The translations under genes were made by a program, and so were the position numbers. From NCBI GenBank assembly GCA_947184155.2, contig CAMXCT020002001.1, forward strand, positions 824,501 to 888,500: 64,000 bases of DNA. Reading direction: 5' to 3'. This document shows, piece by piece, positions 1 through 8,559 of the stretch (positions are counted from its first letter, which is position 1; each line of letters begins with the position of its first letter). The notes under the pieces are model-generated. The model saw only the letters and a program-made list of their open reading frames with translations, was not told the origin of the DNA and did not search any database. Source of the DNA: Cladocopium goreaui (Eukaryota > Sar > Dinophyceae > Suessiales > Symbiodiniaceae).

Positions 1-684
1 ACCTGACAGAGAAGATATGACTGGTCAAAGCAAACACTTGCAAGCGACGTTTTTTTGGGGAAAGTTGAACCGAGAAATTTCGCAGACAACATAAACAGAC
101 GACAACAACACACACAGTTTTACACTCCAAAATTGGAAAAAAATGTCGCGTCATGTCGCATCAGTTAGCCTGAGGCCGTTGGACCGTGCCCTGGCATCGG
201 TCACTTCATCATTCTCCTCGCACTCGTCTTCCTCCTCCTAGCTCCAGCTGCAGCTGCAGTTCCAGTTGCAATTTGGGAAGATGCAATTAGTTTAAAAAAA
301 CAAATCCCCCTGAATTTGGGCACAAATGCCTCTGGTCGGTCAATCAGATTTGACAACTCTTCCCAAACACGGTCATTTGGAACATAATTTTCCATATTTC
401 TCCCAATCGTTGTCAACCTGTCTTTTGCCTCACCCCAATTCCGGCACGATTAATCTCACACGTTGATTGTCATGACTCCTTGTTGCATGAAATACGTGAA
501 GTCATGTACTGGCTAAGTGATTAGCAAATGGTTCATGCAAAGATTATGCAAAGCATCTGCGAACATCTACGAACAACACCTTTTTTGCACACGTTCACAT
601 GTCGTCTGCTCAGTTTGGCAGGAGGCGTTCACTGTAAGCCTCCAACCCCACCAAACTATAAGAATAATTTAGAGCGGTGTATGT
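1..684. other. Mostly no recognisable gene
   Basis: AT-rich sequence with a short compositionally biased stretch (alternating tcctcc and cagctg motifs, about 220-260). The only coding-like part is the weak island listed at 201-416. Nothing else is supported. Confidence 0.4.
201..416 (-). CDS. Possible hypothetical ORF or exon
   Basis: A 71-codon minus-strand reading frame. Its N-terminal half has a protein-like composition (VPNDRVWEELSNLIDRPEAF), while the C-terminal end is low-complexity Ala/Arg. I do not recognise it, see no signal peptide or domain, and no neighbour helps. It could equally be a chance ORF. It lies downstream, on the same strand, of the cysteine-rich pair at 685-1207, so it could be a further exon, but no splice evidence was found. 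Confidence 0.25.
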   Translation of the reverse strand: MTTIGRNMENYVPNDRVWEELSNLIDRPEAFVPKFRGICFFKLIASSQIATGTAAAAGARRRKTSARRMMK

Positions 685-905
685 CTAACCAATCCGGTTG
701 ATGACGTGGGACCTTGGTAATTTGCAGCAGCAAGTGATAAAGTTGAGGCAAAAGTCCTTCCAGACACTCGAATTATCTCCAAAATAATACTGGCAATCGT
801 GAAGGCTGGGAATGCAGGGTGCTGCTGGGATCACCTCCATTCCTTTGCAGCCAGTAATTCTGTGCTTGCATTTCCTCAGGAAATGATCATATGCTGGATC
901 ATCTC
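685..905 (-). CDS. Second 8-cysteine module, tandem copy lacking its own signal peptide
   Basis: This minus-strand frame repeats the module of the upstream gene: C-x6-C-x10-C-x6-C-x14-C-x5-CCC-K, with the shared core YFGDNSS-WKD. It then ends in a longer tail (LPRSHVINRIG) and a stop. No signal peptide precedes it. The same frame runs upstream through the 3' end of the first gene, out of phase with it. It may be an alternative terminal exon spliced to the signal-peptide exon, or a 5'-truncated duplicate. A weak AG acceptor candidate exists near 910-925. DNA identity to the first module is highest around the GDNSS core and the gcagcagcaa motif after it. Confidence 0.5.
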
Positions 906-919
906 CATGAGTGGGGCCT

Positions 920-1207
920 TCAATAGATCCATTTGCAGCAGCAATGGATAACTCGCCTTTTATTGTGGTGGCAGAGGTCCTTCCAATCACTCGAATTATC
1001 TCCAAAATAAGCCTGGCAGTCGCCAGGAATGCAGGGTTCTCCCGTTACCACCTTTACGTCTAAGCAGGACACATGAAAGTTGTTCCTGCATATCTTCACA
1101 TCATGATCATATACTCCATGATGTGACTCATTTGCTAGGGCGCGTTCCTCGGCAGTGGAGGTGCGCAAGGCAAACAAAAGCACGAGCAACAACACGGGCC
1201 GAATCAT
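920..1207 (-). CDS. Small secreted cysteine-rich protein
   Basis: A 95-codon ORF starting at 1207 and ending in TGA at 920. The N-terminus is a clear signal peptide: Met-Ile-Arg, then a run rich in Leu/Val/Ala, with a likely cleavage site near residues 19-20 (TSTAEE). The mature part has eight cysteines in the order C-x7-C-x10-C-x4-C-x14-C-x9-CCC, with Lys and three more residues after the terminal CCC. A conserved core YFGDNSS-DWKD lies between the 4th and 5th cysteines. Four disulfides are possible, so a secreted, disulfide-rich role is likely. The family is not recognised, and the function (antimicrobial, adhesive, toxin-like or other) cannot be inferred. The adjacent module at 685-905 repeats the same cysteine pattern, so this is a tandem family. 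Confidence 0.65.
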   Translation of the reverse strand: MIRPVLLLVLLFALRTSTAEERALANESHHGVYDHDVKICRNNFHVSCLDVKVVTGEPCIPGDCQAYFGDNSSDWKDLCHHNKRRVIHCCCKWIY

Positions 1208-1449
1208 GGCGGGGAAGGGTCAACTGTTTTGCGAAACTGGACCTCCACAGACTTATACTGGAGCCGAAAATGACTGCGCATATTCCACCGAATTAACAAA
1301 AACTGTTGCAATTTGCAGTTCTCGCACCTGTTTCTTTATGAAAGTATGCCCTTTTGTCTTGATTGACATATATGTCTTTTGAAAAATTAACATCTTCGTC
1401 TGTTTTTCTGTATCTCATATATTCTACTAAACCGTCATCTGTTGTATTA

Positions 1450-1765
1450 CAAAAAGTTAGAACTCATGGTTCTTAATGTTGTTTTGTTTTGTTTACTGAG
1501 CCGGTAACAGAACCTTTTGTTTTGCTTAATGGACCGGTAGCGGAATGTTTGCGTTCGGCTGCTGGGCCGGCATAAAAATGTTATTGCACGAAAAAGGTGC
1601 ATGTTAAAATGATATGAAAACATTTTCTTTACAACTTTATGGTTTTGCTTAATGGACCGGTCAAGAACGCTTTGTTTTGCTTAATGGACCGGTACCGGAA
1701 TGTTTGCGTTTGGTTCATGGCAAGGAACTGCCGGTTTCCAAAGGTTGGAACTCACGGTTCCCAAC
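1450..1765 (+). repeat. Segmental duplication, copy 1
   Basis: About 310 bp (starting aaaaagttagaactcatgg) repeated with few changes at 2208-2530. It carries repeated short motifs ttgcttaatggaccggta and gagccggtaacagaacc. Both copies lead into the ggttcccaac repeats or the minisatellite. Confidence 0.85.
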
Positions 1766-2180
1766 GTGGGAACCACAGGTTACCATTGCAAGGAACTGCC
1801 GGTTACCAGAGGTTGGAACTCATGCTTCCCAACCTGGGAACCATGGGTTACCATTGCAAGCAACTGCCGGTTACCAGAGGTTGGAACTCATGCTTCCCAA
1901 CCTGGGAACCATAGGTTACCATTGCAAAGAACTTCCGTTTCCTAAAGGTTGGAACTGGTGGTTCCCAACGTGGGAACCAAAGGTTACCATGGCAAGGAAC
2001 TGCCGGTTCCCAGACCTTGAAACTTACGGTTCCCAACCTGGGAACCAGAGGTTACCATTGCAAGGAATTGCCGGTTCCCAGAAGTTAGAATTTATGTTTT
2101 CGAAGCTAAGCGGCTATCATTGTAAGGAACTGCGGGTTCCCAAAGCTTGAAACTCATGGTTCCAAGCCTGAAAAAGTAAC
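1725..2180 (+). repeat. Tandem repeat, unit about 65-67 bp, with a palindromic core
   Basis: Roughly seven diverged units built from aaggaactgccggtt, then gttggaactca, then ggttcccaac-tgggaacc, then ggttaccattgc. The ggttccca...tgggaacc core is a near-perfect inverted repeat, so each unit can form a hairpin. Frames are open on both strands only because the unit lacks stops. No gene is inferred. Confidence 0.85.
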
Positions 2181-2207
2181 GTTACCAGTGGAAGGATCTG
2201 TTGATTG

Positions 2208-2530
2208 CAAAAAGTTAGAACTCATGGTTCTTAATGTTGTTTTGTTTTGTTTACTGAGCCGGTAACAGAACCTTTTGTTTTGCTTAATGGACCGGTAGCG
2301 GAATGTTTGCGTTTGGCTGTTGGGTCGGCATATTTTTTTTGCACGAAAAAGGTGCATGTTAAAATGATATGAAACCAGTTTCTTTCCCACTTTATGGTTT
2401 TGCTTAATGGACCGGTAAAGAACGCTTTGTTTTGCTTAATGGACCGGTACCGGAATGTTTGCGTTTGGTTCATGGCAAGGAACTCCCGGTTCCCAAAGGT
2501 TGGAACTCACTGTTCCCAACGTGGGAACCA
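2208..2530 (+). repeat. Segmental duplication, copy 2
   Basis: Second copy of the block at 1450-1765, including the distinctive cacgaaaaaggtgcatgtta stretch. It runs directly into the 12-bp minisatellite. Confidence 0.85.
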
Positions 2531-2532
2531 AA

Positions 2533-2858
2533 GCACAGCACGCTGCACAGCACCCTGCACAGCACCCTGCACAGCACCCTGCACAGCACCTTTCACAGCA
2601 CCCTTCACAGCACCCTGCACAGCACCTTTGCGAGACTTCACCACCGCAGTCTGGATAGCAGCGTGCACAGCACCCTTTACAGCACCTTTGCCAGACTTCG
2701 CCACAGTCTGGACAGCACCCTGCACAGCACCCTGCACAGCACCCTGCACAGCGCCCTGCACAGCACCCTGCACAGCACCCTGCACAGCACCCTGCACACC
2801 ACCTTTGCCACACTTCGCCACCGCAGTCTGGATAGCAGCGTGCACAGCACCCTTTACT
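2533..2858 (+). repeat. 12-bp minisatellite (cacagcaccctg)
   Basis: About 25 units of cacagcaccctg, with variants (cacagcaccttt, cacagcgccctg) and two longer interruptions containing gacttcgccaccgcagtctggatagcagcgtg-like spacers. Because 12 is a multiple of three, one plus frame reads as repeated Cys-Thr-Ala-Pro and stays open into the retroelement fragment downstream. Confidence 0.9.
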
Positions 2859-2876
2859 CGGTTAAAGGGGGAAGGG

Positions 2877-3993
2877 CACAATGAAAAACCCGTAACAAAA
2901 CTCATCTGGGGCGTACCCTGGAATCCCGACAATTTTGTGATGCAGGCCATTTCAAAAGGCCATCCAAGAGCATTCGGGTCCTTGTTGCCAGACACATTGC
3001 AAGATGCTGTTAATAAAAATTGTGCCTTGAGCAGCTTGGAGCTTGCTGAACTACGTACCAGATGGTTTCAGAAATGGGTGACCAGAGCGAAGAGCCTGTT
3101 GACTCAGGAGAGTAATTTTAAAAGCAGCCTTGCCCCGCATTTGCAGCATATTCTGCAGCCAAAAAGACTTTTACTCCTTAAAGAGATTGTTGAGGCTGAG
3201 GGCTATCCGGATACTGGTGTTTTCGATGAAATTTCGTTTGGAACCGAGCTGACCGGTTGTGTACCCCTGACTGAATTCTTTGATCCTGCTTTCAAACCTG
3301 CTTTGATGACTAGGGACTAGGGATGAGCTGGTAGAGCAAGCGGTAGCTTCCAACAAAGCTATGTACCGTTCGGTAAGATCTTCAGGTGACGATGAGGTGG
3401 ATACCACCGTTTTTCAGAAAACTTTGGAGGAGCGCGACGCCGGGTGGCTACGTGGTCCCATTCCTTTCCAGGAGCTTACACACGGTTGTGTTTTAAGCAG
3501 AAGGTTCGGACTTAAACAACCAAATAAAATCCGTTTGATAGATGATTTGAGTAAGTCAAACATCAACTCAACTGTGCAAACTCCGGAGGCGCCTAGACCT
3601 CACTCGACTGATGTGGTTGCTTCGCTTGCCCTTGCAGTTTTACTTGGGTCATCTGGTCGGAAGGTGCTTGGAAAAACCTTCGACCTTAAATCGGCGTATC
3701 GTCAGTTGGGAATCCACCCAAATTCCCTCAGTTGCTCGTACATCGTTTGCTTTGATCCCATTTCAAGGGGACCAGCCATCTTTCAGATGCTTGCGGTGCC
3801 CTTTGGAGGCTCGAGGTCAGTATATTCATTCCTCAGAGTTGTCAGAGTAATTTGGTGGATCGCTTGCAAATGTTTAGCAGTCATGTGGACGAACTTCTAT
3901 GACGATTTTGTGACTTTCAGTTGGGAACACGATGTGAAGCGTACAAACACGGCGATTATTAACTGGTTGGTGGTTTTAACCATAGATGAATGA
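2877..3993 (+). pseudogene. Truncated reverse-transcriptase element, frameshifted
   Basis: Two plus-strand blocks belong to one retroelement ORF. The first (about 2877-3317) reads as a helical pre-RT region, including YPDTGVFDE and GTELTG. The second (about 3321-3993) begins ELVEQAV in another frame and contains RT motifs: IRLIDD, KTFDLKSAYRQLGIH, and FYDDF in place of YxDD. The break is at 3304-3317, where actaggg is present twice in tandem; the extra 7 bp shifts the frame and creates TAG at 3318. The RNase H and 3' parts are absent, as sequence homology stops around 3990. It differs from the RT of the intact element at 8560, so it is a second lineage. Confidence 0.75.
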
Positions 3994-4065
3994 TGGTTAA
4001 TATATGATTAATATATGGTTAATATATGGTTAACCACTATTATATCAACCATTACTATTAACCAT
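3961..4065. repeat. Short direct repeats after the RT fragment
   Basis: Several tandem ggttaatatatg units and two copies of ggttggtggttttaacca (about 3965 and 4070) mark the junction between the truncated retroelement and a family-2 hairpin repeat. This may be the insertion or deletion scar of the retroelement. Confidence 0.5.
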
Positions 4066-4170
4066 CTGGTTGGTGGTTTTAACCATCTTGAAAAATATGA
4101 GTTCGTCAATGGGAACGATTATCCCATATATGAAATGGAAAATACAAAAATGTTTGAAACCACCAACCAG
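4066..4170. repeat. Family-2 hairpin (CTGGTTGGTGG...CCACCAACCAG)
   Basis: The 105-bp element has terminal inverted repeats ctggttggtggtttt / aaaccaccaaccag. The interior matches other copies (ttgaaaaatatgagttcgtc, cccatatatgaaatgg). No ORF; MITE-like. Confidence 0.9.
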
Positions 4171-4279
4171 ATAACATGTATATAAGGTTATTAATACATT
4201 TTATTACGGATACAAATATTGCGGATATTATAAAATTTATTTCAATATCGGGTTGTTCCGGATATTTATATTTATAAGG

Positions 4280-4377
4280 TAAGGTTGTGGTTGTTGTGGT
4301 TGATCTTGTTGTTGTGTTTGTTCTTCTTGTTGTTGCTGCTGTTGATGCTGCTGTTGTTGTCGTTGTTGTTGTTCCCT
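4280..4377. repeat. GTT/GCT trinucleotide array
   Basis: Imperfect gttgttgtt / gctgctgttgatgctg run of about 95 bp. Minus-strand translations of it are low-complexity Asn/Ser only. Confidence 0.85.
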
Positions 4378-5068
4378 ATAGTAGCCGGCGCTCGTAGACG
4401 CAATCTGAAACTAGCCTGAAACATTCTTGAAAATATTTTGACACTGAAGCAAGTCCCAAACAGCCCTCTAGGGAGCCTTTGCAGTGATTTTTTTCGCACC
4501 TGCCTGCCACGTGGTATATGTTTTTTCTATTACAAGCCCAGGGGGCCCAGGGGCCCAGGGAACCAAAAAACAAATGCATCTGAATCGGGGGTTAAAAACC
4601 CTGACTTTAGACGTTCGATCTATTTTCAAAAGGGCCAAACAAGAATTCAAGAAAATGTAATGGGAAACCAAGACCTATGTTATTTACCATGGGTGTATTT
4701 AGTATTAGGGAAAAGGGATTATGCTGGACCTTTCTGGATGTCGCAACAATTCCTCAGCCCTCAAAACTTCAGCAGCAAGTAGGTCCAAATTGCTGCAAGG
4801 CCAAGTGCCAGCGCACCAATTTGAACTAACAAACCTATGTGAATAATTGGAAATAGGCATTATATGGCTTATATGGTGAAATAGATGGGCAATTGTCCTA
4901 CAATATACATATAATTACATGGGTTGGGCAAATTAAGAGTATTATAATTTCAATTATTATTACTATACTAATATTATTTGGTGGGTTGGGCAATCGTCCT
5001 ATCACAACGGGTTGACCTATGCGAGTAAATCCAAGTAATCAACGAAAATCAGAGGCTTTAGAATTGAC
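4378..5068. other. No gene supported
   Basis: Unique AT-rich sequence with a small cccaggggcccaggg palindromic stretch near 4540. No exon with convincing splice sites was found. Confidence 0.4.
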
Positions 5069-5172
5069 TACCCTCTGGTAATTTAACATAGCTATGGAAA
5101 ATCACCATTTTTAATGGGAAAATCCACTATAAATGGCCATTTTCAATAGCTATGTTAGTTTACCAGAGGGTA
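5069..5172. repeat. Family-1 hairpin, full copy
   Basis: Termini taccctctggtaattta / gtttaccagagggta with inner stem catagctatggaaaa / ttttcaatagctatg. 104 bp, near-symmetric, flanked by no duplication beyond TA. Confidence 0.9.
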
Positions 5173-5740
5173 ATCTTCCCTTAGTAATCAATAAACCTTA
5201 GAATCCCGACAAATCTAAAGGAAATACCACCCAGCTGATAAACCCATCTTCATCCGGCTGTCGGTTTCATGGCGGACTTCCCACGGAAAAACCATGAGCT
5301 GTCACAACAAAGCAGTCACTGGATCTAGCCTCTGGTAAACGTTTACCACAGTTAGCATCGGATAAACATGGATAAACCAATTGTGACCATCATATTCCCA
5401 TGATATTCCCATGGTAATGGATGCTATTACCCTCTGGTAAACTACAGGGAAGCGACAATGTCACGCCTAAGTCATGCCTAGCATGTTTTTGAATGGCATT
5501 TACCATTGTAAACGCTGTATCCAAGAAGTCATGCCTAAGTCATGCCTAAATGCGTTTCTGCATGGAACGCTGTCCTCAATAAACGTGTAACCATGCATTT
5601 TAGACATGAAAAACAAATGAAACACAATGGAATGCGATGGATGAAAATATTGATTTTCTACTCTCTTATAATGTCATTCTCGTGTGCAACCTGCATGTCA
5701 ACGCTGGGATTCTGCATCATTATTTCTCTATTCTCTGGGT
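5173..5740. other. Repeat remnants, no gene
   Basis: Contains isolated family-1 terminal motifs (cctctggtaaacgtttacca near 5330, taccctctggtaaacta near 5429) and a tandem gtcatgcctaa repeat near 5460-5545. No coding exon is supported. Confidence 0.45.
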
Positions 5741-7250
5741 CACTTCCCAGTACTACTTTGCACTACAATGCTTGCGCAAAGCACTTCCCAGTACTACTTT
5801 GTATTACAAAGCTTGCACAAAATACTTCCCAGTACTACTTTGTACCACAAAGCTTGCACAAAGCACTTCCCAGTACTACTTTGTACTACAAAGCTTGCAC
5901 AAAGCACTTCCCAGTACTACTTTGTACTACAAAGCTTGTACAAACTACTTCCCAGTACTACTTTGTACTACAAAGCTTGCACAAAGCACTTCACAGTACT
6001 ACTTGGTACTACAAAGTTTGCACAAACTACTTCCCAGCACTACTTTGTACTACAAAGCTTGCACAAAGCACGTTCCAGTACTACTTTGTACTACAAAGCT
6101 TGCACAAAGCACGTTCCAGTACTACTTTGTACTACAAAGCTTGCACAAAGCACTTCCCAGTACTACTTTGTACTACAAAGCTTGCTCAAAGTCGTTCCCA
6201 GTACTACTTTGTACTACAAAGCTTGCACAAAGCACTTCCCAGTACTACTTTGTAGTACAAAGTTTGCACAAAGCACTTCCCAGTACTACTTTGTACCACA
6301 AAGCTTGCACAAAGCACTTCCCAGTACTACTTTGTACTACAAAGCTTGCACAAAGCACTTCCCAGCACTACTTTGTACTACAAAGCTTGTACAAACTACT
6401 TCCCAGTCCCAGTACTACTTTGTACTACAAAGCCTGCACAAAGCACTTCCCAGTACTACTTTGTACTACAAAGCTTGCACAAAGCACTTCCCAGTACTAC
6501 TTTGTACTACAAAGCTTGCACAAAGCACGTTCCAGTACTACTTTGTACTACAAAGCTTGCACAGAGTACTTCCCAGCACTATTTTTTCCTACAAAGCTTG
6601 CACAAAGTCGTTCCCAGTACTACTTTGTACTACAAAGTTTGCACAAACTACTTCCCAGTCCTACTTTGTACTACAAAGCTTGCACAGAGCACTTCCCAGT
6701 ACTACTTTGTACTACAAAGCTTGCACAAAGCACTTCCCAGTACTACTTTGTATTACAAAGCTTGCACAAAATACTTCCCAGTACTACTTTGTACCACAAA
6801 GCTTGCACAAAGCACTTCCCAGTACTACTTTGTACTACAAAGCTTGCACAAAGCACTTCCCAGTACTACTTTGTACTACAAAGCTTGCACAAAGCACTTC
6901 CCAGAGCTACTTTGTACCACAAAGCTTGCACAAAGCACTTCCCAGTACTACTTTGTACTACAAAGCTTGCACAAAGCACTTCCCAGTACTACTTTGTACT
7001 ACAAAGCTTGCACAAACTACTTCCCAATACTACTTTGTGCTACAAAGCTTGCACAAAGCACTTCCCAGTACTACTTTGTACTACAAAGCTTGCACAAAGC
7101 ACTTCCCAGAGCTACTTTGTACCACAAAGCTTGCACAAAGCACTTCCCAGTACTACTTTGTACTACAAAGCTTGCACAAAGTACTTCCCAGTACTACTTT
7201 GTACTACAAAGCTTGCACAAACTACTTCCCAGTACTACTTTGTGCTACAA
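5741..7250 (+). repeat. 41-bp satellite, about 37 copies
   Basis: Tandem units starting cacttcccagtactacttt and continuing gtactacaaagcttgcacaaag, 41 bp, with 0-4 changes each and a few 6-bp indels (cccagtcccag near 6400). The unit holds a hairpin ctttgta-c-tacaaag followed by an aagctt palindrome. Since 41 is not a multiple of 3, and the unit has no stop in any plus frame, all three plus frames stay open. One runs 612 codons (5637-7475) into unique DNA. The repeated translation (LHKALPSTTLYYKACTKHF) has a 41-residue super-period. I regard it as satellite DNA rather than a gene. Confidence 0.9.
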
Positions 7251-7253
7251 ACT

Positions 7254-7318
7254 GACATGACAACCCGCTTGGAAACTTTCGAAAAGGAGAGGTTTTGCAG
7301 CTTCCCCCATAGACACGG
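7254..7318 (+). repeat. 65-bp direct repeat, copy 1
   Basis: Begins gacatgacaacccgcttgg and continues through aaaaggagaggttttgcagc to cacgg. It recurs at 7469-7533 with five differences. Confidence 0.85.
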
Positions 7319-7468
7319 CGATGCCACAGGAAAACCAGAGACTCGATACGAGATACGTGGGCGCAGCAAAACGAGCATTTCGTGCGAGACATCCTCCAAT
7401 TTTGACACTTTCGACACGTTATCAAACAGGTTGGAATGTGACAAAGTGCCACGCCTGCCACGCAAAAC

Positions 7469-7533
7469 GACATGACAACCTGCCTGGAAACCTTCGAAAA
7501 GGAGAGGTTTTGCAGCTTCCCCCATAGGCACGG
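7469..7533 (+). repeat. 65-bp direct repeat, copy 2
   Basis: Second copy of 7254-7318, ending in a GC-rich gacgcgacgccgacc array. The two copies bracket 150 bp containing gtgccacgcctgccacgc. Confidence 0.85.
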
Positions 7534-7544
7534 AATTAACGACG

Positions 7545-7605
7545 CGACGACGCGACGCCGACCTGACGACGACGCGACGCCGACCCGACGACGACGCGAC
7601 GAGCC
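7545..7605 (+). repeat. GC-rich gacgcgacg tandem array
   Basis: Imperfect repeats of gacgacgcgacgccgacc, about 18-20 bp per unit, three units. A sharp local rise in CpG in an otherwise AT-rich area. Confidence 0.8.
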
Positions 7606-7850
7606 ACTCGAGGCGAACAAACCCTTCGCTACGCATTCGGGAAAAACAGGATAATCTGGGATGAACATCCAAAATCATCAAATCACCAGCTCAACGCCAT
7701 CTTACCTATAACTAATCAACATACCCAAAACCTGGAATTCTGCATGCTAATAGTGATCAGCTACGTGATCTCATAAGAAAACAGGTTACATATCCAAACT
7801 CCAGAGTTCCTATGCGTTCTTGCTAAAGGCACGACTTTTGCGAAACACAC

Positions 7851-8015
7851 CTCTACTCACTAGGTTTGATTCTAGGATTACACAAACCGGACCTACTCAT
7901 ATTCCAACTACACCACAAAAGGGATCAGCGCCCAGCTCATACTTTTTGGCATCTGGAGAAACAGGCACAGGTGCCCGGCCCACACCCCGGGGATCACAGT
8001 CATCGACCGCCCCCA
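7851..8015 (-). repeat. Split direct repeat, block A, outer copy
   Basis: 165 bp (ctctactcactaggtttgat... to ...catcgaccgccccca), the 3' outer end of the element in its own orientation. It matches 8260-8424. A g-rich gggtgggtgggtggg spacer (8016-8030) separates it from block B. Confidence 0.9.
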
Positions 8016-8030
8016 GGGTGGGTGGGTGGG

Positions 8031-8259
8031 AACAACAAACACACCTTGCAGTTGTCTATGCACACAAGCAGCACCAATCTTGTTGCTGCTATATCAACAA
8101 GCTCTACAGGCACTATAACAAGCATTCTACACAAACGCGATCTGTCCACACTGCGATTGCCAGGCCCAAGGAATATCAATACTATACATCCTAGAACAAG
8201 ACCATTGAGAGAGAAGGGTTGTCTATGCCCAAGCCCAACCAAACCGAAGACAACCACCC
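8031..8259 (-). repeat. Split direct repeat, block B, 3' copy
   Basis: 229 bp beginning aacaacaaacacaccttgca, with one mismatch to 15107-15335. It abuts block A at 8260 with no spacer. Confidence 0.9.
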
Positions 8260-8424
8260 CTCTACTCACTAGGTTTGATTCTAGGATTACACAAACCGGA
8301 CCTACTCATATTCCAACTACACCACAAAAGGGATCAGCGCCCAGCTCATACTTTTTGGCATCTGGAGAAACAGGCACAGGTGCCCGGCCCACACCCCGGG
8401 GATCACAGTCATCGACCGCCCCCA
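8260..8424 (-). repeat. Split direct repeat, block A, inner copy
   Basis: 165 bp matching 7851-8015. It lies between the RT ORF stop (8560) and the 3' block B, as expected for the inner copy. Confidence 0.9.
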
Positions 8425-8559
8425 ACTTCAGCCTGGGATCCCCAAATTCAAACAGGAAGCAACAGCCAAACAAACACCACAAAACCAAACACAATAACCA
8501 GGCGCTGATCCCTATCCCCTAAGCTACGCCGCGACTGGTGGAACCGCATACTTGGATGC

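Noticed and set aside
5542-7255. A real repeat protein encoded by the 41-bp satellite
   Set aside because: All three frames are equally open and none has a signal or unique domain; kept only as a low-probability idea in the findings.
7851-8424. Long terminal repeats of an LTR retrotransposon
   Set aside because: The repeats are split (A-B-A at one end, B at the other), there is no integrase, and a tyrosine recombinase is present; this is a split-direct-repeat element.
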